64,000 nucleotides of DNA from Nitrospirota bacterium (GTDB lineage Bacteria; Nitrospirota; Nitrospiria; Nitrospirales; Nitrospiraceae). Position 1 is the stretch's first letter. Every line of letters starts with the position of its first letter. The notes beneath the pieces were generated by a model. The model ran no database searches and was not told the origin of the DNA. It saw nothing but the letters and a program-made list of their open reading frames with translations. A program made the translations under genes and the position numbers. The stretch is taken from assembly GCA_026387665.1 (NCBI GenBank), contig JAPLLG010000005.1, positions 1 through 64,000 of the forward strand. The letters are read 5' to 3'. This document shows positions 1 to 9,065 of the stretch, one piece after another.

Positions 1-2028
1 CGCGAGGGTTCGGAGAATCTGCAGGCGCGCCCATTCTGCCTGATCCGGCTCCGGGTTCGAGGCCAGGATCCGTTGATAGAGCTCCACGGCCTGCTGCGGT
101 TTCTTCAGCGTCGTCAAAAGGTCCGCAAATATGAGCCGATCGCTCGGCGACTGTATGAACTTGTGGCGTTCGGCCTCTTCGAATGCCGCCACGGCTTCTC
201 CACGTTGGTGATCGTCCGCCAACGTTTTCGCCAATGTCAGCTGCATCCAGCCTCTCTCCGGTTCGCGGGGGTGCGCACTGAGCCACCGCCGCATGAGCCG
301 GATGGCGCTGCGGCGGTCTTCCTGCTCCAGCATGGCCGTGATCAAGTGCCGCAACACCAGCATCGATCGGGGACTCTGCGGATGCTGGAGACGGAAGCTC
401 TCAAATACGTTCCGCGCAGCCGAGGAATCATGGTGGTCCAAATAACTCTCGCCCAGCCCGATGAGCGCGGCTTCGTGGAACTTGCCCGCCTTCCGATCCC
501 GCACCAAGATTTGATAGAGGCGCGCCGCTTCGACGGAAAACCCCAGACGTTGATGCGCCTCGGCTACCTCCAATAACAGATGCGTACCGGCGTAGTGTTG
601 CTCCGGAACCTGTCCGTGGCTATGAAAGAGCGTCACCACCTGCATATCGTTCTTGGCCTTGAGCGCAGCCTCAACCCGCGGTTTCAGCATCGCGGCAAGA
701 CGAACTCTGGCCACCTGAGGCCACGGATCATGTGCTGCGACACCGGCCCGCTGCGTCACCGCGAGATAGGCCTGTAGGGCGCGTGCGGTCGCACCTTGTA
801 ATTCGTAATAGGCGGCCACCTGAAAGAGCGCCTCGCTGCCGAGGAAGTCACGTGGATGGTCCTTGGCGATTTTTTTATAAAGGGCCTCTCCACGGGACGA
901 CTCCAGATAGGAGACGCGCGAGCCCCGCATCATGTCTCCCACCATTTTCTTCAAGGTAAAACTGCCTGCCGACGCCGCCGACGCCTCCTGATCCATCCGT
1001 GCCAGATGCATACTGGCGATCCCCGCTTCCTGCGAGCCTGAATACTGGGTCAGAGCGGCGATGTAGAACATCTCCGCCTGTTTGTACAAACCCAGCCGCT
1101 GGTGGTTCTTCCCAAGGCGAACGAGTGCCGCGCCTGCATAGGGGGAGGACGGATAGAGGTTATACAGGAGCGTATCGATGGCACGGGCCCGCTGCATCTG
1201 GTCCGTATCCGCCAGGAGTTCGCCATACTGCTGCAAGATCTGAGGGTCGTGCCGAAGGAGGTCCGGCCAGCGCTGATAGAGCAGGTCATACAGTGGTTGC
1301 GCCTCGCGCTTGCGCTGGAGCGTGCACAGGGCGTTGGCCTGGCCCAATGTCGCCCGCATCATGAGCTGGTCGTCGGTCGCGCGTTTCCTGACCGTTTCAA
1401 ACGCCTGTTCCGCTTCCGCCACACGGCCACGAAAATCGAGGATGACGCCAAAGCTGAGCAGGGATCGGTCGGCATCGGCGCGAGCGATCACACGTGATGT
1501 GGCATATTCATAGGCGACGATGGCTTCCTGGAACCATCCCATTTCGACATAGAGGTCACCAATCCGCCAGAGCGCGCGGGACGCATTCGGGTCATTCGGG
1601 TGCAGACGAATGAGGGCACGATATTGCGCAATGGCTTCCGCCTGGCCACGGCCGGCCGGATTCTCGAGCAGCGGCAGTTCGGCCAAGAAGGCCTTCGCCG
1701 ATGCCAACAATGCGCGGTCCTGCTCCTGTTTTACGATCGCGCTAAAACCTGCGTGAGCCAGGGCATGTTGCCCATGCTTGAATGCCTCAACCGCATCCTG
1801 GAACGGCAAGGTGACTGATCCCTCCGCAAGATGCCCGTAGCGGGGTCCCTCATCAGCCAACATCAGCCGTGTTGAGGAAACGGGCAAACTGGCACGAACC
1901 GGTCCGACCTGGATGGGCGATGTCGCGGGGGGTACCGGTCGCAGGTCAGCCGCAATGGCGACGTCCAGCGGGAGACCCTGCGCCAGCAGACAGGCGAGTA
2001 ACCAATGGCAAGAGGTAGTGACTTTCAT
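1..2028 (-). CDS. Secreted TPR-repeat protein, cut by the left window edge
   Basis: The reading frame is open from an ATG at 2028 down to base 1 with no stop, so at least 676 codons are present and the C-terminus is missing. The product begins with a signal peptide (MKVTTSCHWLLACLLAQG), followed by many helix-turn-helix pairs typical of tetratricopeptide repeats, for example LIRLHPNDPNASRALWRIGD and, near the edge, AVELYQRILASNPEPDQAEW. TPR arrays are protein-interaction scaffolds. The protein is probably periplasmic or outer-membrane associated. No enzyme domain is visible in the part present. A sigma-54-like element lies directly upstream, and the next gene upstream on the same strand encodes an NtrC-type activator, so the two may be functionally linked. 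The specific role is unknown. Confidence 0.85.
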   Translation of the reverse strand, partial: MKVTTSCHWLLACLLAQGLPLDVAIAADLRPVPPATSPIQVGPVRASLPVSSTRLMLADEGPRYGHLAEGSVTLPFQDAVEAFKHGQHALAHAGFSAIVKQEQDRALLASAKAFLAELPLLENPAGRGQAEAIAQYRALIRLHPNDPNASRALWRIGDLYVEMGWFQEAIVAYEYATSRVIARADADRSLLSFGVILDFRGRVAEAEQAFETVRKRATDDQLMMRATLGQANALCTLQRKREAQPLYDLLYQRWPDLLRHDPQILQQYGELLADTDQMQRARAIDTLLYNLYPSSPYAGAALVRLGKNHQRLGLYKQAEMFYIAALTQYSGSQEAGIASMHLARMDQEASAASAGSFTLKKMVGDMMRGSRVSYLESSRGEALYKKIAKDHPRDFLGSEALFQVAAYYELQGATARALQAYLAVTQRAGVAAHDPWPQVARVRLAAMLKPRVEAALKAKNDMQVVTLFHSHGQVPEQHYAGTHLLLEVAEAHQRLGFSVEAARLYQILVRDRKAGKFHEAALIGLGESYLDHHDSSAARNVFESFRLQHPQSPRSMLVLRHLITAMLEQEDRRSAIRLMRRWLSAHPREPERGWMQLTLAKTLADDHQRGEAVAAFEEAERHKFIQSPSDRLIFADLLTTLKKPQQAVELYQRILASNPEPDQAEWARLQILRTLA

Positions 2029-2046
2029 AGACAGGTGAGGGATTGA

Positions 2047-2060
2047 GCAATTCCCGTGCC
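2047..2060 (-). promoter_or_regulatory. Sigma-54-type -24/-12 promoter candidate
   Basis: On the minus strand the sequence reads GGCACGGGAATTGC. This has the invariant GG and GC dinucleotides ten bases apart and matches GGCACG-N4-TTGC. It lies 18-32 bases upstream of the start codon of the TPR gene, so the predicted transcript leader would be only about 8 nt and would lack a clear ribosome binding site. The NtrC-type activator encoded just upstream makes this site plausible. Confidence 0.55.
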
Positions 2061-2368
2061 CTTCGCAAGATGAGGGCAAATACTCATTCTGCGAGGGAAA
2101 CCGTGACCTTGTCCGCGGCGCCTTCGTGACGTTCGTCAAATCTTCAACGCGTCGCCCATGGGACTGGTCAAACGATTGACAGGAAGAACGGGAGGAGGAA
2201 GGAATGAGAAATTCGGCGGGAGCGATTCAGACGTACAGGGAACGCACGAAACATCTGCCGGCATTCTTCAGGGCGCCAGGCGCTGCCCTTCCAGGCTCAC
2301 ACAATGGGCCGCCAGGCCAGAGGGGGCGCACCGGAAAGAAGATTTCATCAAGCAATCAGGAGCCCTCG
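2061..2368. other. Intergenic region between TPR and NtrC-type regulator genes
   Basis: About 300 bases without a convincing gene. A GC-rich inverted segment near 2270-2290 (GGGCGCC...GGCGCTGCCC) could act as a terminator for the leftward regulator, but no T-tract follows it. Enhancer sites for an NtrC-type activator could lie here, but I see no clear palindrome. Confidence 0.4.
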
Positions 2369-3787
2369 CTAGAAGGACAGGCAGCCCTGGTCCTTGGTGG
2401 CCAACCCTTTTCGCTTCATTTTCTCCACCAGCGTAGTCCGGTTCACCTGAAGCAACTGGGCGGCTTTGCTCGTAATCCCGTTGGCTCGTCGAAGTGCACC
2501 GACGATGAGGCGGTTCTCAAGCTGTTCGAGTTCCCGTGACAGACTGACCCCCTGATCCGTAAATCCGATGAAATGCGTTTCCAGCTGTTCTGCCGGCGCC
2601 GCTGCCGCTGGCCGAGGAAACACACGCTCGGGAAGATCGGAGACTTCGATCGCTCCTGATTGTTTCAACACCACGAGACGCTCGATCATGTTTTCGAGTT
2701 CCCGAATATTGCCGGGCCATTGATGTTCCATCAAACAGGTCATCGCATCCGGGGAGCAGCCGGTAATGGCGGTCTGCTTCGTGTGATTTAACCGTTCCAT
2801 GAAATAGTTCACCAATTGCGGAATATCACTCCTCCGCTCCTTCAGCGAGGGCGTGGTAATGGGAATCACGTTCAGGCGATAGTACAGGTCCTGCCGGAAC
2901 CGCTTCTGCTGGACAGCTTGCTCCAAGTCTTGATTGGTGGCGGCTACGACGCGGACGTCCACCTCGATCGTTTTCGTCCCCCCCACCCGTTCGAACGAAC
3001 GCTCTTGCAGCACGCGAAGCAGCTTCACTTGCAGCCCGAGGCTCAACTCGCCGATTTCGTCGAGGAAGAGCGTCCCCCCATGCGCCAATTCAAAGCGCCC
3101 GATTCGCGTCTGGGCGGCGCCGGTAAACGCGCCCTTCTCGTGGCCGAACAATTCGGACTCCAGCAGGTTCTCCGGAATGGCCCCGCAGTTGACGGGCACG
3201 AACGGACGGTCTTTGCGTACGCTGTTGAAATGCAGCATCCGCGCGACCAGCTCCTTGCCGGTTCCGCTCTCTCCCTGAATCAACACGGTGCTGTCGTGAT
3301 CCGCAACCTTCGAGACAAAATCCAGGACGCGCTGCACCGGTTCACTCGTGCCGACCAACTGCTCCGCCCGATAGGGTGTCCGCGCAGATTTCCGCGGCCC
3401 GCGAGAATCCTGGCGGCGGCGATGCGTCTCCATGGCTTTATTGATGACAAGGGCCACCGCCTCGTTATCGAACGGTTTCGTGAGGAAGTCGAACGCGCCG
3501 AGCTTCATGGCCTTGACGGCGCCGTCGATCGAGCCGTAGCCGGTCATCACAATGCCCAGCACCTTGGAATCGATCTGAAAGATGCGCTCCAGGACGGCCA
3601 GGCCATCGATGTCGGGCAACTTCAAATCTGTCAGCAGCACATGCACGGGAATCTCTTGGGCCACTCGAATGGCATCTTGGCCATTCCCGACGATCGTGGC
3701 CTGATGGCCTTCTTGCGTCAACAATCTCCGGAGCAGGCTCTGCACCCCTTCATCGTCCTCTACCACAAGAATAGACAAGAGACTCAT
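2369..3787 (-). CDS. NtrC-family sigma-54-dependent response regulator
   Basis: The product is 472 aa. The receiver domain (about 1-120) has the acidic pair D11/D12, phospho-acceptor D54 and K104. The central AAA+ sigma-54 interaction domain (about 143-370) has Walker A GESGTGKE from about 172, the sigma-54 contact loop GAFTGA and Walker B LFLDEIGEL. The C-terminus is a Fis-type helix-turn-helix (about 430-470). All catalytic residues are present, so it should activate sigma-54 promoters when phosphorylated. I chose the ATG at 3787 because GAGGAG lies 7 bases upstream; an in-frame ATG five codons earlier lacks this. No partner kinase is adjacent. The downstream same-strand TPR gene has a sigma-54-like promoter and is a candidate target. 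Confidence 0.93.
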   Translation of the reverse strand: MSLLSILVVEDDEGVQSLLRRLLTQEGHQATIVGNGQDAIRVAQEIPVHVLLTDLKLPDIDGLAVLERIFQIDSKVLGIVMTGYGSIDGAVKAMKLGAFDFLTKPFDNEAVALVINKAMETHRRRQDSRGPRKSARTPYRAEQLVGTSEPVQRVLDFVSKVADHDSTVLIQGESGTGKELVARMLHFNSVRKDRPFVPVNCGAIPENLLESELFGHEKGAFTGAAQTRIGRFELAHGGTLFLDEIGELSLGLQVKLLRVLQERSFERVGGTKTIEVDVRVVAATNQDLEQAVQQKRFRQDLYYRLNVIPITTPSLKERRSDIPQLVNYFMERLNHTKQTAITGCSPDAMTCLMEHQWPGNIRELENMIERLVVLKQSGAIEVSDLPERVFPRPAAAAPAEQLETHFIGFTDQGVSLSRELEQLENRLIVGALRRANGITSKAAQLLQVNRTTLVEKMKRKGLATKDQGCLSF

Positions 3788-4370
3788 AGATGTGCTCCTC
3801 ATGAAAAATGCTGATAGGTGACGACAACGGCCAATGCCTGCATGGGGCCTGCGTAGCGATTGATCGCCCCGCCATTGAGGGACGCGGATGAACAGTTTTT
3901 ATCGCATTGAATGGTCTGGCAATATATGAAGCGCATCGATACTAATCGTAGACGAGATTCCTATAACGGAAAGTGCCTAATGGCCCATGCGCAAATTGCA
4001 TTATGCACATATAGGCCTGGAGCCATTTAGCGCCAAGCATGGAGCCGAACAGCTCTATGCCCTATAACGTATCTTTACTAGCTCCGCTACCCAGTCTATT
4101 TCTATCCATACGCAGCGGCACTATAAACGGTTAACTATCTGAATTGATTACCTAGATAGCTGCATCGGCCGGCCTATTTCCGCACCGGTGGAACTATGCC
4201 GTCAAGGCCCCATGACCCCGCGAGGCAAGACTTACAGAGGGGAAAAGTAGAAGAGGAAGCAATCGACTGGAAGCAGCTAAGGCAGACGAATCGAGAGAGA
4301 TGAGGCCCGTGGCATGAAGCCCCTCACCTGAGAGGCCTCGACAGAACAAGCTCAGCGCAGGACCGAGATC
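3788..4370. other. AT-rich intergenic region with no gene seen
   Basis: About 580 bases between two response-regulator genes transcribed leftwards. It is clearly more AT-rich than its surroundings. One exact DnaA-box-like 9-mer (TTATGCACA) lies at 4001-4009, which may be chance. I see no open frame with a ribosome binding site and no long palindrome. It presumably holds the promoter of the NtrC-type gene and the 3' end of the NarL-type gene. Confidence 0.4.
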
Positions 4371-5078
4371 TCAGTAACCCTTCTCTGTCTTCAGCGACGA
4401 TTGGAGGCTGACCCGCTTCTCGGAGGGAGACTCCCGGATGAAATAGGCAGCCGCTTGAGCGCGACGAGTCACTTTCAGTTTCTGGAAAATAAACCGGATA
4501 TAGTTCTTCACGGTCTTATCGCTCAACTCAAGCGATGAGCCAATCTCCTTGTTCGTTTTCCCCTCGGCCACGAGCGCAAGGACCCGTTGCTGCTGAGAAG
4601 AAAGGGACGCGCGCTGAGGCTCCGAGGCTTCCTCTTTTTGCGACCGCATGCGGGCCAGGAGAGGCTGGGTAATGGCCGGATCCAGGATGGATTGGCCCAG
4701 GGCCACGGAATGAATGGCCCGCAGCAAGGCATCGGCATTGACTTGTTTCAACAGATAGCCATGCGCTCCCCCGATGACCGCAGCCAACACAGCCTCCTCG
4801 TCCTGGTAGGATGTGAGAAAGAGCACCCGCGTGTCGGGACAGGACTCGCGGATGGCGCGGCAGGCGTCCACCCCGCTCCCACCGCCCAAGCGGACGTCCA
4901 TGAGCACCACGTCCGGCTTTAGGGCGCAGGCTTGCTGTATGGCCTCGTCGACCGTGGATGCTTCGCCGACGACATGGATACTCTCCTGCCGGCTCAGCAC
5001 GGTCTGCAACCCCACCCGAACGACTTCGTGGTCGTCCACCAGCAATACTCTGACTGGCTCAGCTTTCGATCCGATCAC
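4371..5078 (-). CDS. NarL/FixJ-type (LuxR-HTH) response regulator
   Basis: The product is 235 aa. The receiver domain has D15/D16, phospho-acceptor D61 (VLMDVRLGG) and K111 (GYLLKQ). The C-terminal LuxR-type helix-turn-helix contains SLSSQQQRVLALVAEGKTNK and a TVKNYIRFIFQKL recognition helix. It is a DNA-binding output regulator of a two-component pathway. I chose GTG at 5078 because GAGGAGG lies 6-7 bases upstream and the protein then begins just before the first beta strand. The open frame extends upstream to 5207, but that extension has no matching family sequence. No sensor kinase gene is adjacent, so the partner is elsewhere. Confidence 0.92.
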   Translation of the reverse strand: MIGSKAEPVRVLLVDDHEVVRVGLQTVLSRQESIHVVGEASTVDEAIQQACALKPDVVLMDVRLGGGSGVDACRAIRESCPDTRVLFLTSYQDEEAVLAAVIGGAHGYLLKQVNADALLRAIHSVALGQSILDPAITQPLLARMRSQKEEASEPQRASLSSQQQRVLALVAEGKTNKEIGSSLELSDKTVKNYIRFIFQKLKVTRRAQAAAYFIRESPSEKRVSLQSSLKTEKGY

Positions 5079-5593
5079 AGGACGCCTCCTCTTCGAAATA
5101 AATACTCGCGCGACGCGCTGTTCAGAGCCACGCAGGAACCTAGGCTTCCTTCTATCTTCCTGCTCCACTGCTCCGGCGATGAGATCAAGACCATCACCAC
5201 GACTCAACTTGCCCGTTATCGTAGTGGTTTCTGCCAGTTATCGCAATGCTGCCATGCAAATTTATTCCACAGGAGCAGCGTAAAGACAAGTAATCATAGA
5301 TATATTTCCACATGCTCGGCCTGCCAATCGGCTACGTATCACTATCTATATTTCTGCGCCAGCGCGCACCAAAATCCTCGGCCAGCCGATATTGCCCTAT
5401 TGCCGCACCAACAGACTAAGGGCATAGCGCTCTACCAGCACAAACCATCAGGCCCTCACGCAGATGCCCGTGCGACCAAGAAGTTCCCCACGATTTGCGC
5501 ATACCATGCGATTAAGGTTCCACCCCAATCTACCGACAAGAGACTGTCCCCCAACACAGTGGACGCAAACCGCGCTTGAGGACTGCCTACCGC
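5079..5593. other. Intergenic region between divergent genes
   Basis: About 515 bases separating the leftward NarL-type regulator from the rightward HDOD gene. It must contain promoters for both. It is mildly AT-rich in the middle (about 5260-5350). I see no convincing small gene, long inverted repeat or sigma-54 motif. Confidence 0.4.
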
Positions 5594-6463
5594 ATGAATA
5601 CTGAGACAGATCTATCCAAGAATATCGACATGCCTGAGCCGGTCGAGCGGGCCTTACTCCAACGGATAGACAAGGATCGAATCGAACTTCCGGTGCTGCC
5701 ACAAGTCGCCGGTCGGGTCATGGCTCTGTCCAGTGATCCATCAGCGGATGCGGCCCGCTTGTCCGCCCTCATTCACCAAGACCAGGCACTGGCGGCCCAT
5801 ATCCTGCGAATCGCCAACTCACCGGCCTATATGCCGCGAACTCCGATTATGTCGCTCCAGCATGCCGTGGCCATGCTCGGCGTGAGTCAGCTATCGGAAA
5901 TCGCCGTCACCATTTCTCTAAAGAGTGGGACCGTCCACGTTCCCGGGCACGACGCGGAAATACAGCAACTGTGGCGCCACGCACTAGCGAGCGGAGCCTA
6001 CGCCAAAGAAATCGCCCGCCTGCGCCGGTATAACGTGGAAAGCGCCTACCTCTGCGGGCTCCTGCATGCCGTCGGAAAACCAGTCGTGCTTAAGACCGTC
6101 ACCGCCATTGCCGCGGAGCTGCGCATCACGCTTAGACCTGATGCGATCCGCGCCTTCATTGATAGCTATCATTCCCGGATCGGCATCTTGATCGCCACGG
6201 AATGGGCCTTACCCTCGCAGGTCGCTGAGGCCATCGCCTACTACTGGGTCTATGAGCAGGCCCCGTCGCATCGACACGAAGCGATGATGACCTGCCTGGC
6301 AGACCGGCTGGCAACCTATGTACTCGTTCCCGAATCCTTCAATGACAGCACCCTGCGCGACCACAGCGTCTTTGCCGATCTCAATCTCTATCCCGACGAC
6401 GTCGACACGCTGCTCGGTCTCAAGGACAAGGTCCTCTGCCTCGTGGATACGATGACACTATGA
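5594..6463 (+). CDS. HDOD domain signalling protein
   Basis: The product is 289 aa. Residues about 15-220 form an HDOD domain, a degenerate relative of the metal-dependent HD phosphohydrolases. Typical family sequence includes LPVLPQVAGRVMAL, AHILRIANSPAY and LQHAVAMLGVSQLSEIAVTI. HDOD proteins are linked to signal transduction, often with c-di-GMP or two-component pathways, and generally lack catalysis. I chose ATG at 5594, with GAGGA about 13 bases upstream; a TTG at 5576 is less likely. The stop overlaps the start of sthA by 4 bases (ATGA), so the two genes are translationally coupled. No signal peptide is visible, so it should be cytoplasmic. Confidence 0.88.
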   Translation: MNTETDLSKNIDMPEPVERALLQRIDKDRIELPVLPQVAGRVMALSSDPSADAARLSALIHQDQALAAHILRIANSPAYMPRTPIMSLQHAVAMLGVSQLSEIAVTISLKSGTVHVPGHDAEIQQLWRHALASGAYAKEIARLRRYNVESAYLCGLLHAVGKPVVLKTVTAIAAELRITLRPDAIRAFIDSYHSRIGILIATEWALPSQVAEAIAYYWVYEQAPSHRHEAMMTCLADRLATYVLVPESFNDSTLRDHSVFADLNLYPDDVDTLLGLKDKVLCLVDTMTL

Positions 6464-7872
6464 GTCCCGCAACTCACTACGACATTGTGGTGATCGGAAG
6501 CGGTCCGGCTGGCCAAAAAGCCGCCATCCAAGGCGCCAAAGCGGGTAAACGGGTGGCTGTAATCGAACGCGAACCAGGCATCGGCGGCGGGTGCGTGTAC
6601 CGCGGCACGATTCCGAGCAAAACACTCCGCGAGAGCGCGCTGCAATTGGAGCGCACAAAACAATCCTCGACCACCTTGGACGTTTGCGTGCCGCCGAACA
6701 TCCCGGTCGCCGCGCTGATGCGCCGTGTGGATGACGTGGTCAAGGCGCATGGCCTCTACATGGAAAATCAACTCCGGCGCAATGGCATTTCATTTTTCCA
6801 TGGCCGCGCCAAGTTTTGCTCTGCCACCCTGATCGAGATGCTCTCCATCGACGGAGTCAAGCAACTCATCACCGCCGACACGATCGTCATTGCCACAGGA
6901 TCCCGGCCTCGTGCGCCGGTCGGAATTCCAATCGACCACGAAAATATTCTGGACAGTGACTCCATCCTCTCCATGATCTACTTGCCACGCTCCCTCACCG
7001 TGCTCGGCGGGGGCGTGGTGGCATCGGAATATGCCTCGATCTTTGCCGCACTGGGCGTGCACGTCACGCTCGTCGATCGGGCTGATCGCCCCCTCCAATT
7101 TCTGGACGAGGAACTCGTGCGCATGTTCGTGCAGAGCTTTGAGCAGGGAGGCGGTCGCTATTGCGCGGGACAGGCCGTCAAGGACGTCCGCTGGGATGGG
7201 ATCTCTCAGGTCGTGACGACGCTCCTGGACGGGCAAATGATCAGAAGCGATAAGATGCTCGTGGCCGTCGGTCGGCAGCCCAACTTAGAGGATCTCAATC
7301 TTAGCGCCACCGGATTGACGCTCACTGAAAAGGGAACCTTGGCCGTCAACGAACATTGCCAAACAGCCATTCCCCACATTTACGGGGTCGGCGACCTGCT
7401 TGGCCCCCCCGGCCTGGCCTCCTCTGCCATGGAGCAGGGCCGGCGAGCCGTGTGCCACGCCTTAGGTCTCCCGGAAGGACGTTCGTCCGACATTCCAATC
7501 GGAATTTACACCATCCCCGAGATGGCCAGTATCGGACTAGACGAAGCGGCAGGTCGAGCACGCTATCGAGAGGTCATGGTCGGCCGGGCACGCTTCGACG
7601 AAATTGCTCGCGGTCAGATCTCAGGCATTTGTAACGGCTTGCTGAAGCTAGTGGCCGATCCGACAGGAGAATACCTCCTGGGAGTCCAGATCGTCGGGGA
7701 AGGGGCAACGGAACTGATTCATGTGGGCCAAATCGCGCTGCAGCATGCAGGCACGATCGATTCATTCGTCGAAAATATCTTCAACTTTCCTACGCTGGCG
7801 GAGGGCTATCGCATCGCGGCTCTTGATATACTAGGCCAACGTCAAAAACGTCTCGCCTCGACCGCCGCATAA
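6460..7872 (+). CDS. sthA: Soluble pyridine nucleotide transhydrogenase (Si-specific)
   Basis: The product is a 470-aa flavoprotein disulfide reductase-family enzyme. It has an N-terminal FAD-binding GSGPAGQKAA motif (about 13-22), a second Rossmann motif LGGGVVASEYASIFAALG and the C-terminal dimerisation domain. The active-site region reads GGGCVYRGTIPSK. C45 is present but the second redox cysteine is replaced by T50, a pattern typical of SthA and unlike dihydrolipoamide dehydrogenase, which has two cysteines. SthA exchanges hydride between NADPH and NAD+ in the cytoplasm. The gene overlaps the HDOD gene by 4 bases and is probably co-transcribed with it. An uncharacterised disulfide-reductase relative cannot be fully excluded. 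Confidence 0.88.
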   Translation: MSPATHYDIVVIGSGPAGQKAAIQGAKAGKRVAVIEREPGIGGGCVYRGTIPSKTLRESALQLERTKQSSTTLDVCVPPNIPVAALMRRVDDVVKAHGLYMENQLRRNGISFFHGRAKFCSATLIEMLSIDGVKQLITADTIVIATGSRPRAPVGIPIDHENILDSDSILSMIYLPRSLTVLGGGVVASEYASIFAALGVHVTLVDRADRPLQFLDEELVRMFVQSFEQGGGRYCAGQAVKDVRWDGISQVVTTLLDGQMIRSDKMLVAVGRQPNLEDLNLSATGLTLTEKGTLAVNEHCQTAIPHIYGVGDLLGPPGLASSAMEQGRRAVCHALGLPEGRSSDIPIGIYTIPEMASIGLDEAAGRARYREVMVGRARFDEIARGQISGICNGLLKLVADPTGEYLLGVQIVGEGATELIHVGQIALQHAGTIDSFVENIFNFPTLAEGYRIAALDILGQRQKRLASTAA

Positions 7873-8013
7873 CCATTGGGGCCCTGACCTGGGTGCGCGC
7901 CTCGCCCCTTCATCACACTCAACGGCTATTCCGTCTCGAAACAGAAAACCTTCCGAAGATTTATCCTTTTGCCACGAAACCGGAAGGCGCGCCTGCCTCC
8001 CCGACTGCAGGCG

Positions 8014-8610
8014 TCACAATGGGCGCACCCGCCCCTCCGACCTCGCCAACAAACCAACGGTCATAAACCGCTCGTCGATCGCATCAAGAATATGCCGTCT
8101 GAGCTCGTCGCGGAACGGTGCAAGACTCTCGTCTTCAACATAACGATCGACGGTTCCGGGCAACCGCCGCCTCCAAGCCTGTGCCGTCTGTCGCGCACCA
8201 TCCGCAGCAGATCCTCCGTGAACCAGGATGGCGCGAACTTCGTCTTCGAAGAACCCCACATGCACTTCTTCATCTTCCAAAATCGAGACCAGATCCGGGC
8301 GCAACCCGATCAACAACTTGGCAAACTCCAATCCCAACGTTTCGTATCCGTAGAGATGCACGGCCAAGGCCCACCATTGGGTGGGCACACGAGGCAGCGC
8401 CGTCTTGCCGTGCGAACGTGTTCCCAGCAGCTGCTCAAACTGCTTGAGATGCTGCGCCTCTTCCTCCTCATGGCGACGCAAAAACTGCAACACCCCGGGA
8501 GGCACATCCTGCGTTTGCGCAGAGCGCACTGCCCACAAGGCCATCGCTTCCGCCTTGAGGAATCGCTCGAGGAGGGCTCGTTCGCAAGTGGAGGGAAGAG
8601 GATGGATCAT
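8014..8610 (-). CDS. Ferritin-like diiron protein
   Basis: The product is 198 aa and predicted all-helical. Candidate ligands follow the four-helix-bundle diiron pattern: E21 in helix 1, E51-x-x-H54 (EEAQH) in helix 2, E90 or E95 in helix 3 and E114-x-x-H117 (DEEVH) in helix 4. Families with two ExxH motifs include rubrerythrins, ferritins and MiaE-like hydroxylases; I cannot tell which is closest. The C-terminal 60 residues lie beyond the bundle and are unrecognised. It is convergent with sthA. Likely roles are oxidative-stress protection, iron handling or an oxygenase reaction. Confidence 0.75.
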   Translation of the reverse strand: MIHPLPSTCERALLERFLKAEAMALWAVRSAQTQDVPPGVLQFLRRHEEEEAQHLKQFEQLLGTRSHGKTALPRVPTQWWALAVHLYGYETLGLEFAKLLIGLRPDLVSILEDEEVHVGFFEDEVRAILVHGGSAADGARQTAQAWRRRLPGTVDRYVEDESLAPFRDELRRHILDAIDERFMTVGLLARSEGRVRPL

Positions 8611-8718
8611 GGCCCTAGTCTACCGGAGCGATGGAGTGGAACCAACCATCGCACAAGCTCATTCTCCGGCTTGAGCACGATGCGACATGGAAGGGAATGA
8701 TGCGCACGAAGCGCGCGA

Positions 8719-8794
8719 TGGTGGCGGTGTCCCGGATTGAACGGGAGACCCGCGGCTTATGAGTCCGCTGCTCTACCAACTGAGCTACACCGCC
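8719..8794 (-). tRNA. tRNA with CAT anticodon (Met, or Ile2)
   Basis: The minus strand folds as a complete 76-nt cloverleaf. The acceptor GGCGGTG pairs with CACCGCC, and the D-arm starts TAGCTCAGTTGG. The anticodon loop CTCATAA has its anticodon at 8759-8761, the T-arm is CCCGTTCAATCCGGG, and a 3' CCA is encoded at 8719-8721. A CAT anticodon fits elongator Met or lysidine-modified Ile2. The acceptor stem does not look like an initiator tRNA. One mismatch closes the anticodon stem next to the loop. Confidence 0.95.
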
Positions 8795-8882
8795 AGAACG
8801 GATGGTACGTAACCGGGCATAGAATACAGGAATGATCTGGAAAGTGTCTACAGGGCTGTAGCAGTCATTTTGCCAGGTTCCG

Positions 8883-9065
8883 TTAGCCGCAGCATCCGCC
8901 TGAAAAGACCTGCCGCTGCTGAGAAGCGGCCCAGCAACGCTCACAGAGTTCGACCGTTGAATGGGTCATTCCATCGACGCAGGCGATTCGTTGCATGACT
9001 ACCGACCCACAGTCGGCACAGGCGCCGACGGCTGACCTCTCCGTCCTACGATCTTGAGTCAGCAT
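8883..9065 (-). CDS. Small zinc-ribbon-like protein
   Basis: The product is 60 aa, starting at ATG 9065. It has two cysteine pairs (CADCGS and CERCW) about 24 residues apart, as in treble-clef or zinc-ribbon proteins, and ends in GGCCG. It overlaps the upstream small gene by 20 bases in another frame, suggesting coupling. With that gene it forms the distal part of a leftward run headed by the LexA-like repressor. The function is unknown. The ribosome binding site is weak, which lowers confidence. Confidence 0.6.
   Translation of the reverse strand: MLTQDRRTERSAVGACADCGSVVMQRIACVDGMTHSTVELCERCWAASQQRQVFSGGCCG

Noticed and set aside
2816-3814. 332-residue plus-strand frame opposite the NtrC-type gene
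   Set aside because: It is the antisense of a well-supported regulator with intact motifs. Composition is typical of a codon-shadow frame and there is no ribosome binding site.
8615-8944. 109-residue minus-strand frame overlapping the tRNA
   Set aside because: Its middle reads GGVAQLVEQRTHKPRVSRSI, a familiar spurious translation of a tRNA gene. The tRNA explains the sequence.
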